This document shows, in pieces, positions 51,845-61,452 of a stretch of DNA of 64,000 bases. The notes under the pieces were generated by a model, which had not been told where the DNA came from, searched no databases, and saw only the letters and a list, made by a program, of their open reading frames with translations. Each line of letters begins with the position of its first letter. Positions within the stretch are counted from its first letter, which is position 1. Position numbers and translations under genes: made by a program. The stretch lies in assembly GCA_028713915.1 (NCBI GenBank), contig JAQTNK010000001.1, positions 1 to 64,000 of the forward strand, read 5' to 3'. The stretch is from Rhodocyclaceae bacterium. GTDB taxonomy: Bacteria; Pseudomonadota; Gammaproteobacteria; Burkholderiales; Rhodocyclaceae.

Positions 51845-52482
51845 CGCCGCGCCTCACGCTCGTCCATGGCTGGGGCTACGACGCGACGCTCTGGCGCGAG
51901 GTCCTGCCGCTGCTCGCCGGCCTGGACGTCGAAGTTGCAGACCTCGGCTACTTCGGCCGGCCGACGCTGCCGGCTGCCTGCGCAGCACCGCGCGTTGCCG
52001 TCGGCCATTCGCTCGGCGCCCTCTGGTGGCTGGCGCTGAGCGACCTGCCCTGGCGAACGCTCGTCGCCATCAATGCTTTCCCGCGCTTCACCGCCGCGCC
52101 GGACTTTCCCCAAGGCGTCGCCCCGCGCGTGCTCGACCGCATGCGCAAGCGCTTCGCCGTCGCCCCCGCCACGGTGCTCGTCGACTTCCAGGCCATGTGC
52201 GGCAACAGCGGCCCGTTGCTGCCGCTCGACACGGCGCCGCTCGCCGCCGGGCTGCAAATTCTGGCGAGCTGCGACGGCCGTGCCGCCTGGGCCGCGCGCG
52301 GCGCCGACATCCACGCCCTCGCCGGCCGCGGCGACGCCGTTGTGCCCGCCGCGCTGACGGAAGTCGCCGGCGCCGCTTTGCCGGCCGGTCGCCTGCGCTG
52401 GGTCGATGACGGCGGCCACTTGCTGCCGCTGAGCCATCCGCAGGCATGCGCCGAGCTCATCCGGTCGGCGCTGGAGCCATGA
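51841..52482 (+). CDS. bioH: BioH-like pimeloyl-ACP methyl ester esterase
   Basis: 213 residues, alpha/beta hydrolase. LTLVHGWGYDATLWREV is the oxyanion-side motif; the nucleophile Ser is in VAVGHSLGALWWLAL, and the late Asp (GRGDAVVP) and His (DDGGHLLPLSHP) complete the triad. Shorter than E. coli BioH (256), with a reduced lid. It is coupled by ATGA overlaps to bioF and bioC, which fits unmasking the pimeloyl ester. A BioG-type esterase is a less likely alternative. Confidence 0.82.
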   Translation: MTPRLTLVHGWGYDATLWREVLPLLAGLDVEVADLGYFGRPTLPAACAAPRVAVGHSLGALWWLALSDLPWRTLVAINAFPRFTAAPDFPQGVAPRVLDRMRKRFAVAPATVLVDFQAMCGNSGPLLPLDTAPLAAGLQILASCDGRAAWAARGADIHALAGRGDAVVPAALTEVAGAALPAGRLRWVDDGGHLLPLSHPQACAELIRSALEP

Positions 52483-53267
52483 GCAACCGCAAATCCCGCA
52501 TCGCTGCCCGCTTCGGCGCCGCCGCCATCGACTACGACGCCCACAGCCCGCTCCAGCGCGAAGCCGCGCAGCGCCTGGCGGCGCGCGTGAAGGGGCTGAG
52601 CCTGCCGGCCGCGCCGCGCGTGCTGGAAATCGGCTGCGGCACCGGGCACCTGACGCGCGAACTGCTGCCCGCCCTCGGCGGCGACTGGGTCGCCAGCGAC
52701 ATCGCGCCGGCGATGGTCCGCGCTTGCCGGCGCCGGGTCGGCGGCGCCGCGCAGTACATTGTCATGGATGGCGAGCGGCCGGCGCTGGCGCCCGGCCGCC
52801 TTGACCTGATCGTCGCCAGCCTGGCGGCACAGTGGTTCGCCGATCTGGCCACGACGCTGGCGACGCTTGCCCAACTGCTGGCACCGGGCGGCCGCATCGC
52901 GCTCGTCACGCTCGGCGCCGGCACTTTCGCGGAATGGCGCATGGCGCACGCCGCGGCAGGCTTCGCTGCCGCCACGCCCGCGTATCCGGAGGCCGCGGCG
53001 CTGGCGCGCGCCTTTCCGGCGGACCTGGAGGTCGAAGTCGCGCAGGAGCGTTTCGTCGAGCCCCCGGGCGATCCGCTCGAATTCGTCCGCGGACTGCGGC
53101 GCATCGGTGCCGACACGCCCGCGCCCGGCACGCAGCCCTTGTCGGCGGGGCAAATGCGGCGGGTGTTGCGCGCCCTAGCCGCCGGCGGGGGCGGCACGAC
53201 CTACCACCTGCTCTATGCGATCGCCTTGCGGTCGAGCAGCACCAGCCAGCCGCGGGTGACGCGGTAG
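52479..53267 (+). CDS. bioC: Malonyl-ACP O-methyltransferase
   Basis: SAM methyltransferase that masks malonyl-ACP to start pimelate synthesis; 262 residues from MSNRKSRIAARFGAAAIDYD. The SAM motif VLEIGCGTGHLTRELLPALG and LDLIVASLAAQWFADL match BioC, as does the N-terminal RIAARFGAAAIDYDAHSPLQ. It overlaps bioH (ATGA). Its C-terminal ~18 codons overlap antisense with the neighbouring membrane-protein gene. Confidence 0.9.
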   Translation: MSNRKSRIAARFGAAAIDYDAHSPLQREAAQRLAARVKGLSLPAAPRVLEIGCGTGHLTRELLPALGGDWVASDIAPAMVRACRRRVGGAAQYIVMDGERPALAPGRLDLIVASLAAQWFADLATTLATLAQLLAPGGRIALVTLGAGTFAEWRMAHAAAGFAAATPAYPEAAALARAFPADLEVEVAQERFVEPPGDPLEFVRGLRRIGADTPAPGTQPLSAGQMRRVLRALAAGGGGTTYHLLYAIALRSSSTSQPRVTR

Positions 53268-53614
53268 AGCAGCCACAGGCCGGTGCCGACGATCAGTCCC
53301 CAGGCAAGCGGAATGCCGAGGACGCTGAAGAACAGCAACATGGCCAGCGTCGCCCACAGCACGGCGAACCAGAAGGTGCGCAACTGCCAGCGCCAATGGC
53401 TTTCCAGCCAGCTCGCCGTGACGCGGCTGCGTGTCGCGTAGTTGATGATGACGGCCAGGATCGAGGGCCAGCCGGTGATGAAGGCGCCGACGATGGTGGC
53501 CGACGTCAACAGCCCGCCGACTGCGGATAGCGCATGCAGCCCGTACATGACGTGGCACCAGGCGCGCGGGCCTTCGAGGTCGTCGTTCGCCGTGATGACT
53601 TCGTAGTCGGCCAT
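53213..53614 (-). CDS. Small membrane protein of unknown function
   Basis: 133 residues with about four hydrophobic segments: LHALSAVGGLLTSATIVGAF, FITGWPSILAVIINYATR, FWFAVLWATLAMLLFFSVLG and PLAWGLIVGTGLWLLYRVTR. The opening ADYEVITANDDLEGPRAWCH is soluble. Not recognised beyond a general resemblance to uncharacterised betaproteobacterial membrane proteins. It lies 5 nt downstream of ubiA and overlaps the bioC 3' end by 55 nt. Confidence 0.75.
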   Translation of the reverse strand: MADYEVITANDDLEGPRAWCHVMYGLHALSAVGGLLTSATIVGAFITGWPSILAVIINYATRSRVTASWLESHWRWQLRTFWFAVLWATLAMLLFFSVLGIPLAWGLIVGTGLWLLYRVTRGWLVLLDRKAIA

Positions 53615-53619
53615 GGTGG

Positions 53620-54507
53620 TTATCCCAACAAAGGTTTGAGATTCAGTTCGGCGATGATGCCGGCGAACACCGCCGCGCCGAACCAGTTGTTGTGCAGGAA
53701 GGCCTTGAAGCACTTCATGCGCTCGCGCTCGCGGATCAGCGTGTAATGGTAGCCGGCAATGGCGGCGGCGAGCGCCAGCCCGCCGAAGTAGAACGCGCCG
53801 TAGCGCAGCGCATATCCGGCCCACGCCAGCAATGCCAGCGTCGCGGCGTAGCACAGCATCACCATGGCGACGTCGTGGCGGCCGAAGGTGATCGCCGAGG
53901 TCTTGATGCCGATGCGCAGGTCGTCCTCGCGGTCGACCATCGCGTATTCGGTGTCGTAGGCCATCGCCCAGAAGATGTTGGCCGTCAGCAGCAGCCAGGT
54001 CAGCGGCAGCGTCTCGCCGAGCACCGCGACATAAGACATTGGAATGCCGAAGCCAAAGGCGACGCCGAGGTAGGCCTGCGGCACGGCGAAGAAGCGCTTG
54101 GTGAACGGATAGCTCGCCGCCAGGAAGACCGCCGCCAGCGACCACAGCCACACCCGCTGGCCGAGCGGCACGATCAGCAGGAACGAACAAGCGAGCAGCA
54201 CGCCGAACAGCGCGAAGGCTTCGCGCACGCTGACCGTGCCGGCCGCCAGCGGCCGCGCCCTGGTGCGCTCGACGTGGGGATCGAAATTGCGGTCGGCGTA
54301 GTCGTTGATGACGCAGCCGGCCGAACGCATCAACACCGTGCCGAGGGTGAAGATCCAGACCAGCAGCCATCCCGGCCGCCCCCAGCTGGCAATCCAGAGC
54401 GCCCACAGCGTCGGCCACAGCAGCAGCAGGATGCCGATGGGTTTGTCGAGCCGCAACAGGCGCTCGTATTGATCGAACTTTTCTACGATTCTTGAAATCT
54501 TGGCCAT
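53620..54507 (-). CDS. ubiA: 4-hydroxybenzoate octaprenyltransferase
   Basis: Integral-membrane prenyltransferase of ubiquinone synthesis, 295 residues with about eight helices. The two Asp-rich metal sites are present: [20 protein letters not shown] and [20 protein letters not shown]. The N-terminus [20 protein letters not shown] and C-terminal [13 protein letters not shown] are typical. Confidence 0.95.
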   Translation of the reverse strand: MAKISRIVEKFDQYERLLRLDKPIGILLLLWPTLWALWIASWGRPGWLLVWIFTLGTVLMRSAGCVINDYADRNFDPHVERTRARPLAAGTVSVREAFALFGVLLACSFLLIVPLGQRVWLWSLAAVFLAASYPFTKRFFAVPQAYLGVAFGFGIPMSYVAVLGETLPLTWLLLTANIFWAMAYDTEYAMVDREDDLRIGIKTSAITFGRHDVAMVMLCYAATLALLAWAGYALRYGAFYFGGLALAAAIAGYHYTLIRERERMKCFKAFLHNNWFGAAVFAGIIAELNLKPLLG

Positions 54508-55189
54508 AGTCGCGCGAAGCTTGAAAACTAAGGGGAAGCGGGGAGATTACCAGCGGCGGGCCCCGGTTAGGAAGCAGAACGGCGTTTCGTCGCGCAAGAC
54601 CGTCGAAAGCCGGGAGCGCGCCGAAACGGCGCCGCGTCGAAAAAAAAGCCAGCGGTATCGTAAGGAATTTCTTTGCCGAGTGCCCGCAACGGCCAGGCGG
54701 ACCGGCCCACTCGGACCATGGCCATGAGCCGTTCAGATCATTGCTTCATCATTGCCGCTTTGCCAAAGGGAGTTCATGCGTTTTGCCTTCTCGGGCCGGC
54801 CACCTCGCTTCGGCGACGCCGTCCATGACTTCATCATGGCGCGTGGCAAAACAGGATGATGCTGCATTCATGCAGCAACTATCCGACAATCAGCTCATGC
54901 GCCGCCTTATCGGCAATATGACGTTGTCACCGGCATCGTCATGCGGCAGGGAAGCGCGCGTTCGATTTGCCGCAGCGCCGAGCATTCGACTTATGCGGGC
55001 GTTCGGCTCATTGACGCAAATGGGGCGCAACGACATCATGGATTCGCCTTTGTCATTGCACGATCTGCCCCACATTTGGACTGGGCATGGCTTGGGCAAG
55101 TGCCTACTACGTATACCACTTTGCTCCCCGAGGGTTGATGGTAATCGCTGCAAGGCCGTTTTTTCACTTCATGATAGGAGATTGGTTCC
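54508..55189. other. 682-nt non-coding region upstream of the peptide gene
   Basis: No gene recognised; open frames here are short and lack coding character. AT-richer than the flanks. It contains two copies of a degenerate repeat (54723-54744 and 55000-55059) and, at its end, AGGAGA for the peptide gene. It would have to include the peptide promoter, but no convincing -35/-10 pair was found. Confidence 0.5.
55000..55059 (+). repeat. Dispersed repeat, copy A
   Basis: 60 bases that align without gaps to 62657-62716 at roughly 47-49 of 60 identical. Shared blocks are CGTTCGGCTCATTGACGCAA, GACATCATG and TTTGTCATTGC. Shorter relatives of the first block occur at 54723-54744 and 62395-62420, where GAGCC precedes it and can pair with GGCTC. 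Confidence 0.65.
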
Positions 55190-55414
55190 ATGGCAATTCA
55201 AGAATTGAGCAAGGAAGAAATCAACGTCGTTTCCGGCGGTGCCCTCGATCTGGGCGGCATCCTCGGCTCGCTGCTGAACCCCGTTCTCGGCCTTCTGTCC
55301 CCGGTGCTGGGCCTCGTCGGCTCCGTTCTCGGCACGGTGACCAACCTGGTCGGCGGTCTGCTCAATACCGTGACCGGTCTGCTCGGCGGCCTGCTCGGCG
55401 GCCTCAAGCTGTAA
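55190..55414 (+). CDS. Double-glycine leader peptide precursor
   Basis: 74 residues. MAIQELSKEEINVVSGG is a textbook double-glycine leader (ELSxxEIxxVSGG) for C39 peptidase cleavage. The predicted 57-residue core starts ALDLGGILGSLLNPVLGL and is 72% Gly, Leu or Val, with one Asp, one Lys, two Pro and no Cys, and with repeating LLxPVLG and LLGG units. AGGAGA gives a good ribosome-binding site. It is followed by its own exporter genes. It may be a pore-forming bacteriocin-like peptide, a self-assembling surface peptide or a signal; no immunity gene is recognisable. Confidence 0.85.
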   Translation: MAIQELSKEEINVVSGGALDLGGILGSLLNPVLGLLSPVLGLVGSVLGTVTNLVGGLLNTVTGLLGGLLGGLKL

Positions 55415-55434
55415 TCGGGTCGTAGTTTTTGAAG

Positions 55435-55472
55435 GGCGGGAGGCGTACCTAAGCTTCCCGCCTTTCTCTTTT
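55435..55472 (+). terminator. Partial terminator between peptide and exporter genes
   Basis: GGCGGGAGGC (55435-55444) and GCTTCCCGCC (55453-55462) pair with one G-T wobble around an 8-nt loop, followed by TTTCTCTTTT. Such a hairpin could let only some transcription continue into the exporter genes, favouring peptide excess. A separate exporter promoter is not visible. Confidence 0.72.
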
Positions 55473-55553
55473 GCGCCACCCGGACAATGCCCCTGTCATC
55501 GATTGGACAATTACCGGCTGTAGCCCCAGCAACCCGAGGACAGCCCTGAAAGC

Positions 55554-56831
55554 ATGACCAAGCAACCGCTCTATCGCGCCGCCGCCCTTAACGCCAACAA
55601 GACGCAATGGCTCGGCGAGATCATCCTGATCCGCCCCGTCAGTTCGCGCGTCCTCACCGCCGCCGCGGTCTTTCTTGCCTTCGCCGTCGCCGCCTTCCTG
55701 GCCTGGGGCACCTACACCAAGCGCAGCACCGTCATCGGCCAGCTGGTCCCCGATCTGGGACTGGTCAAGGTCTATGTGCCGCAAGTCGGCATCGTCCTCG
55801 AAAAGCACGTCGTCGAGGGGCAGACGGTCAAGCAGGGCGATATGCTTTATGTGATTTCCAGCGAGCGCCAAAGCAGCACTCAAGGACAGATTCAGGCAGC
55901 CATCAGCCAGCAAGTGGAGTCCCGCCAGCAGTCGCTGCGCCAGGAACTGGACAAGACGCGACGCTTGCAGCAGGACGAGCGCGCCGCGCTGACGACGCGC
56001 ATCGACGGCCTGGTCGCCGAAATCCAGAAACTCGACAGCCTGATCGAAGGCCAGCAGCGCCGCGTCAAGCTGGCCGAGGAAACGGTGGCCCGCTACCAAG
56101 GCTTGCTCAGCCAGGACTATATCTCGCTGGAACAGGTGCAACAGAAGCAGGAAGACCTGCTCGACCAGCGCGCCCGCCTGCAGAGCGGAGAACGCGAGCG
56201 CATCGGCGTCGCCCGCGAATTGGCCACCCGCCGCAGCGAACTGTCGGGCCTGGCGCTCAAGCACCAGAACCAGTTGGCGCAAATCGATCGCGGCATTTTC
56301 AGCGTCGGCCAGGAGTTGGCCGAGAGCGAAGGAAAGCGGCGCCTGGTCATCACCGCGCCGGAGTCCGGCACGGCGACCGCCGTCGTCGCCGAAGTCGGCC
56401 AGGTGATGGACGGCAGCCGGCCGCTCGTCAGTATCGTGCCGACCGGCGCTCGCTTGCAGGCCCAGCTTTACGCGCCGAGCCGTGCCGTCGGCTTCATCCA
56501 GCCGGGCAATTCGGTGCTGTTGCGCTACCAGGCGTACCCCTACCAGAAATTCGGCCATGCCCACGGCACGGTGGTGTCGGTGGCCAAGACGGCCCTTCCC
56601 AGCAGCGAGATATCCGCGCTCGGCAACATCGCCGGCGGCGGCGGCAACGGCCAAGGCGGAGAGCCGCTGTATCGCATCACCGTCGAGCTGGCCGCGCAGA
56701 GCATCACCGCCTACGGCCGGGCGCAGCCGTTGCAGGCCGGCCTGCTGCTCGATGCCGACGTGCTCCAGGACACGCGTCGGCTGTACGAGTGGGTGCTCGA
56801 ACCGCTCTACAGCCTGACCGGAAAACTCTAA
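55554..56831 (+). CDS. HlyD-family membrane-fusion adaptor (bacteriocin exporter type)
   Basis: 425 residues. One N-terminal membrane helix (about 35-52, VLTAAAVFLAFAVAAFLAWG), a lipoyl-like half (KVYVPQVGIVLEKHVVEGQT), a long coiled coil (about 105-260), then the second lipoyl half RLVITAPESGTATAVVAEVG and the beta-barrel region ending in YEWVLEPLYSLTGKL. It bridges the inner-membrane ABC transporter and the outer-membrane channel of a type I system. Encoded directly before the peptidase-ABC gene (19 nt). Confidence 0.9.
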   Translation: MTKQPLYRAAALNANKTQWLGEIILIRPVSSRVLTAAAVFLAFAVAAFLAWGTYTKRSTVIGQLVPDLGLVKVYVPQVGIVLEKHVVEGQTVKQGDMLYVISSERQSSTQGQIQAAISQQVESRQQSLRQELDKTRRLQQDERAALTTRIDGLVAEIQKLDSLIEGQQRRVKLAEETVARYQGLLSQDYISLEQVQQKQEDLLDQRARLQSGERERIGVARELATRRSELSGLALKHQNQLAQIDRGIFSVGQELAESEGKRRLVITAPESGTATAVVAEVGQVMDGSRPLVSIVPTGARLQAQLYAPSRAVGFIQPGNSVLLRYQAYPYQKFGHAHGTVVSVAKTALPSSEISALGNIAGGGGNGQGGEPLYRITVELAAQSITAYGRAQPLQAGLLLDADVLQDTRRLYEWVLEPLYSLTGKL

Positions 56832-56850
56832 CTCTTGGGCAAGACGTGCC

Positions 56851-59013
56851 ATGTCCTTTCTCGATGATCTTTCGTTCGGCTTCGGCCGCAAGCTGCCGCT
56901 GATCCTGCAGACCGAGGCGGCCGAGTGCGGCCTTGCCTCCCTCGCCATGGTGGCGGGCTATCACGGCTTCCGCACGGATCTGGCGAGCATGCGCCGCCTC
57001 TTCCTGGTGTCGATCAAGGGCACGACGCTCGGCCACCTGGTGGGCATGGCGAACGCCCTGTCGATGACCACCCGCCCGGTCAAGCTGGAATTGGCTGATC
57101 TGCCGCAATTGAAGCTTCCGTGCGTGCTGCACTGGAACTTCAATCACTTCGTCGTCCTCAAGGAGATCCGCGGCAAGACCGCCGTCATCCACGACCCGGC
57201 GCTGGGCCTGCGCCGGTTGTCGCTCGACGAGGTATCCGATTCATTTACCGGCGTCGCGCTCGAGCTGTGGCCGAATGCCAGCTTCAAGGCCGTCACGTTC
57301 CGGCAGCGCATCAAGCTGCGCGAACTGATGGGCCATGTCGTTGGCCTGTATCGTTCCTTCAGCCAGATTCTGCTGCTCGCCGCCGCGCTCGAAGTGTTCG
57401 CCCTGGTCAGCCCGTTTTTCCTGCAGTGGGTCATCGACAACGTCATCGTCTCGGCCGACCGCGACCTGCTGACCACGCTGGCGGTCGGCTTCGGCCTGCT
57501 GATGCTGATGCAGCAGGGGGTGGCGACGCTGCGCTCGTGGGTCATCATGCACATGGCGACGACGCTGAACGTGCAATGGCGGGCCAACGTCTTCAACCAC
57601 CTGGTGCGCCTGCCGGTGGAATACTTCGAGAAGCGCCACCTGGGCGACATCGTGTCGCGCTTCAGCGCCATCGACATCATCCAGAAGACGCTGACGACGA
57701 CCTTCGTCGAAGGCATCGTCGACGGCCTGATGACGGCGGTGACGCTGGTCATGATGTTCGTCTACAGTCCGCTGCTGGCCTGGGTCGCCGTCGGTGCCAT
57801 GGTCCTCTATGGCCTTGGCCGCTGGGCCTGGTACCGGCCGCTGCGCTGCGCCACCGAAGAGCAGATCATTTACGCCGCCAAGCAGCAAAGCCACTTTCTC
57901 GAAACGGTGCGCGGCGTCAAGACCATCAAGCTCTTCCAGCGCCAGGACCAGCGGCGCGCAACCTGGCTGACCCTGCTCGTGGACCAGATCAACGCCGACC
58001 TGCGCAACCAGAAACTGCAAGTGCTCTATCGCCTGATCAACGGCGCTCTGTTCGGCCTCGAGCGCATCGTCATCATCTGGCTGGGCGCCAAGCTGGTACT
58101 CGACGGCAACTTCACCGTCGGCGTGCTGATGGCCTTCACCGCCTACAAGGACCAGTTCGATGGCCGCGTCAGCGCGCTTATCGACAAGGTCGTCGAAATG
58201 AAGATGCTGCAGTTGCAAGGCGAGCGGCTGGCCGACATCGTCCTGACGGAGCCGGAAGATACGCAGCGCCTGCGCGCCGGCAGCCATGTCGACGCGCCGC
58301 TCGAAGCGAGCATCGAAGTGCGCAACTTGCGCTACCGTTATGCCGACGGCGAGCCCTGGGTGCTCGATGGCGTGAACATGAAGATCGCCGCCGGCGAATC
58401 GGTGGCCATAGTCGGCCCGTCGGGCTGCGGCAAGACGACCTTGATCAACGCCATGCTCGGCATCCGCACGCCGAACGAAGGCGACGTGCTGATCGGCGGC
58501 GTCAGCGTCAGCCAGGTCGGCATCGATGCGCTGCGCCGCATGGTCGGCACGGTCATGCAGGACGACGTGCTGTTCGCCGGCTCCATCGCCGACAACATCT
58601 GCTTCTTCGATCATCAGGCCGACCAGGCCTGGATCGAGGAATGCGCCCGGATGGCGGCCATCGACGAGGAAATCCTGGCGACGCCGATGGGCTACAACAC
58701 GCTGATCGGCGACATGGGCGCCGCCCTGTCGGGCGGACAGAAGCAGCGCATCCTGCTGGCCCGGGCGCTCTACAAGCGGCCGCGCATCCTGTTCCTCGAC
58801 GAAGCCACCAGCCATCTCGACATCACCCGCGAAACCATGGTCAATACCGCCATCAAGTCGCTCAACGTCACCCGCGTCATCGTCGCTCACCGCCCCGAGA
58901 CCATCGCCACCGCCGCGCGCGTGATTGCCCTGGCCGAGGGCAAGGTGGTAGCGGACGGCGCAGGAGCCGCCCCGACCACTGCCCGGTTGCCCAACAGCGG
59001 CGTGCCGGCATGA
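56851..59013 (+). CDS. Peptidase-containing ABC transporter (C39, double-glycine exporter)
   Basis: 720 residues. The N-terminal C39 peptidase (about 10-140) has catalytic Cys in LQTEAAECGLASLAMVAG, His in HWNFNHFVVLKE and Asp in VIHDPALG. Six membrane helices follow (about 165-420). The ATPase (about 490-715) has Walker A VGPSGCGKTTLINAM, signature GAALSGGQKQRILLARALYK and Walker B ILFLDEATSHLD. PCATs cleave after Gly-Gly while exporting the peptide, so the gene at 55190 is the obvious substrate. Confidence 0.94.
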   Translation: MSFLDDLSFGFGRKLPLILQTEAAECGLASLAMVAGYHGFRTDLASMRRLFLVSIKGTTLGHLVGMANALSMTTRPVKLELADLPQLKLPCVLHWNFNHFVVLKEIRGKTAVIHDPALGLRRLSLDEVSDSFTGVALELWPNASFKAVTFRQRIKLRELMGHVVGLYRSFSQILLLAAALEVFALVSPFFLQWVIDNVIVSADRDLLTTLAVGFGLLMLMQQGVATLRSWVIMHMATTLNVQWRANVFNHLVRLPVEYFEKRHLGDIVSRFSAIDIIQKTLTTTFVEGIVDGLMTAVTLVMMFVYSPLLAWVAVGAMVLYGLGRWAWYRPLRCATEEQIIYAAKQQSHFLETVRGVKTIKLFQRQDQRRATWLTLLVDQINADLRNQKLQVLYRLINGALFGLERIVIIWLGAKLVLDGNFTVGVLMAFTAYKDQFDGRVSALIDKVVEMKMLQLQGERLADIVLTEPEDTQRLRAGSHVDAPLEASIEVRNLRYRYADGEPWVLDGVNMKIAAGESVAIVGPSGCGKTTLINAMLGIRTPNEGDVLIGGVSVSQVGIDALRRMVGTVMQDDVLFAGSIADNICFFDHQADQAWIEECARMAAIDEEILATPMGYNTLIGDMGAALSGGQKQRILLARALYKRPRILFLDEATSHLDITRETMVNTAIKSLNVTRVIVAHRPETIATAARVIALAEGKVVADGAGAAPTTARLPNSGVPA

Positions 59014-60464
59014 AGCGTCGCTGGCGCGCCGCGCCCCGCCTCGTCGCGATGGCGATATTGCTGTCGCCCGCCGTGGCCGCGGCCGACGGGTTCGATCCTT
59101 TTTTTACCCGCGATGGCATCTCCGCCACGCCGGCGAAGGCGATGATTCCCACCGCCGCCGGCGACGAAGACCCCTGCAGTTTTGCTGCCCTGGGCATGCC
59201 GCTGACCTTGCTTGAAACGATCGAGCGCGCGCTTTGCCACAATCCGCAGACGCGCCTGGCGTGGGCCAATGCCAAGGCGCAGGCCGGCCAGCTTGGCGTC
59301 GCGCAATCGGCCTACCTTCCTACCGTCGCCGCGACGCTCGGCGTCAGCAAACAGAAGGTCCAGTCCCATATTGACGGCCTTCCCGAGTTCGATTCCGACG
59401 CCCGGCCGACAGTGCGGAGCGGCAGCTTGAAGATGAGCTTCGTCCTGTCCGACTATGGCCTGCGCAGCGCCAACCTCGACCAGGCGCACGCGCTGCTCGA
59501 CGCTGCGAACGCAAGCCATGACGCCGCGCTGCAGGCCGCCTTCGCCGCCGCTGCCCAAGCCTATTTTGAAACGCAGACAGCCCAGTCGACGCTCGATGCC
59601 AGCCGCGAAGCGGAACGCGCCGCGGGCGAAAGCTTCAAGGCGGCGGAGGCGAAGCACAAGGCCGGCGTCGGCGCCCTCACGGACCAGCTGCAGGCGCAAA
59701 CGGCCTACTCCAAGGCGACCCTCGACCGCGTCACCGCCGAAGGCGAATTTCAGAACGCTTTGGGCACCCTGGCCACGGCCATGGGCCTGCCGCCCAATAC
59801 CGCGGTGGTGATCGCCGCACGCAAAGAAGCGCTGCCCGACATCGCGTTCGTCACTGCGATCGATCAGTTGATCGACGACGCCAGGCAGAACCATCCCGCC
59901 TTGTTGGCCGCCCAGGCTCAGCTGAAAGCTGCCGACGCCAGGGTGGCGGCGGTGAAGGCGGAAGGACGACCGACGATTTCGCTGACATCTGAAATTGCAC
60001 GCAACGACCAACTCGCCATGCCGCCGTCTCTCGGCTGGCTACCGATGGACACCTACAATCGTTCCCGGAGCGTCGGCGTCCAGGTCAGCATTCCGCTGTT
60101 TGAAGGCTTCGGCCGCGGCTATCGCACCCAGTCCGCTCAGGGCCTGGCGGAGGCCAAGGCCGCCGAACTCGCCGAAGCCGAGCAGCGGGTCACGCTCGAA
60201 GTCTGGAAGAACTACCAGGCGCTGCACACCGGCAACGAAAACATGAAGGCCAGCGAAGAGCTGGTCCGGAATGCGCGCCAATCATTCCGCGTCGCCCAGG
60301 GGCGATACAAGGCCGGCATCGGCAACATCTTGGAATTGCTGAACGCCCAAAGCGCCCAGGCCAACGCCGAACAGCGCCGCATCAAATCGATCTCCGAATG
60401 GTATACGGCGCGGCTCAAGCTGGCGGCCAGTGTCGGGAAACTCGGGCTCTGGGCGATTCAATGA
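59010..60464 (+). CDS. TolC-like outer-membrane channel protein
   Basis: 484 residues from the ATG overlapping the ABC-transporter stop (ATGA). A signal peptide (LVAMAILLSPAVAAADG) is followed by an outer-membrane efflux protein fold: repeated long helices with SLTLLETIERAL-type opening (here MPLTLLETIERALCHNP), AQSAYLPTVAATLGVSKQ, RSVGVQVSIPLFEGFGRGYR, and GRYKAGIGNILELLNAQSAQ, the family hallmark. Completes the type I system with the two genes before it. Confidence 0.92.
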   Translation: MKRRWRAAPRLVAMAILLSPAVAAADGFDPFFTRDGISATPAKAMIPTAAGDEDPCSFAALGMPLTLLETIERALCHNPQTRLAWANAKAQAGQLGVAQSAYLPTVAATLGVSKQKVQSHIDGLPEFDSDARPTVRSGSLKMSFVLSDYGLRSANLDQAHALLDAANASHDAALQAAFAAAAQAYFETQTAQSTLDASREAERAAGESFKAAEAKHKAGVGALTDQLQAQTAYSKATLDRVTAEGEFQNALGTLATAMGLPPNTAVVIAARKEALPDIAFVTAIDQLIDDARQNHPALLAAQAQLKAADARVAAVKAEGRPTISLTSEIARNDQLAMPPSLGWLPMDTYNRSRSVGVQVSIPLFEGFGRGYRTQSAQGLAEAKAAELAEAEQRVTLEVWKNYQALHTGNENMKASEELVRNARQSFRVAQGRYKAGIGNILELLNAQSAQANAEQRRIKSISEWYTARLKLAASVGKLGLWAIQ

Positions 60465-61452
60465 ACCACGCGATGCAGGTCCATCGTCGAGCATGTCGCC
60501 TCAAGCTCGCGTCGCGACGGCTTCCGCTTGCCGACGCCAAGCCATCCTAATACCGAAGTACTGCGCCCAAGACAGACAGTGGACGGGCCTTTACGTTGCG
60601 GCACAGCTGCGGGGAGGTGGTCGTGCATGCCGCCGCCGTTAAAATATATAATGGGAAAATGGCGATTGCAATTAGCGCGCAGGTAATGCCGTGTCATGCT
60701 GTGATCAGCGTGCACGGCTAAAGTCGGACGACATGACATAGAGGGTTGCCTGCGATTTGCCAAAGTGCGGTTGTGGTGTGAAATCTTCGGTGACTCGGTT
60801 GGCACAATGAGGTCAAGCTTAAAAGTTGAAATAGGATCTTCCGGTCATTCATGCTGCGCTACGCGCAGCAACATAGATGGAAATCAGGCGTTAGCCGGAG
60901 GAAGCCTTGCGCACGGTAGGCGCGCCGCGCGGCGCCAAAGTATTGGCCGTGGACGACGCGCCGGCACAGCTGTCGCGACCGCGGAGCCGAGCGTCGCGGG
61001 TTCCGGAGGAGTTGGCAACCCGCTGGTGGCCTCGCGCCGGAAAACGCTTCCCGCATGCAATTCGGCCGAGCAGTGTTACCCTGTCTGCCGTTTACGCCGA
61101 CTTCAGGGCGCCGGGAAGCTGAGTACATTCGACCTGGCTCGCTTCATCGACCGGGACACGTCGGCCTTCGACCGCGCCGGCCATACCATTGAACACGAGT
61201 GTCGCATGAGCGACGGCGGGAGGATGATGTCTTACGCGTGGAGCCATGTCCGCGTCCTTTGGGCGAAGCCGGGTCAGCCGGCCGCTGGACGGCTATGTCC
61301 GCAGGTCGCCGGCCAAAGTTATGGCGATCTATATGCTCCTTTGCGCCTTGCCCGCCACATTTCCCCGCCTTCACGACAACGTCATGCGCACAAGGCAATC
61401 TGGCAACGAATCGATCGAAGGGACGTCTCATTAGCTTATCCGCAGGTTTCTT
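60465..61452. other. 988-nt region between tolC-like gene and epsA
   Basis: No reliable gene. It is AT-richer than the flanks. A TATAAT lies at 60647-60652 without a good -35, and a perfect 8-bp hairpin TGCTGCGC-TAC-GCGCAGCA lies at 60852-60870. A short frame near 60925 reads AKVLAVDDAPAQLSR, like the start of a receiver domain, but continues without family sequence. Confidence 0.5.
60852..60870. repeat. Perfect 8-bp hairpin upstream of epsA
   Basis: TGCTGCGC, TAC loop, GCGCAGCA. No adjacent T-run. Function unknown. Confidence 0.45.

Noticed and set aside
55080..55110. Sigma-54 promoter (GG-N10-GC) for the peptide gene
   Set aside because: TGGGCATGG...GGGC deviates from the TGGCAC-N5-TTGC consensus at several key positions.
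54741..55208. Open frame upstream of the peptide gene as an immunity protein
   Set aside because: No membrane segments or coding character; overlaps repeat copies and the peptide start.
60907..61122. Short frame with a receiver-like AKVLAVDDAPAQL start
   Set aside because: No phospho-acceptor block or further receiver sequence follows; at best a tiny remnant.
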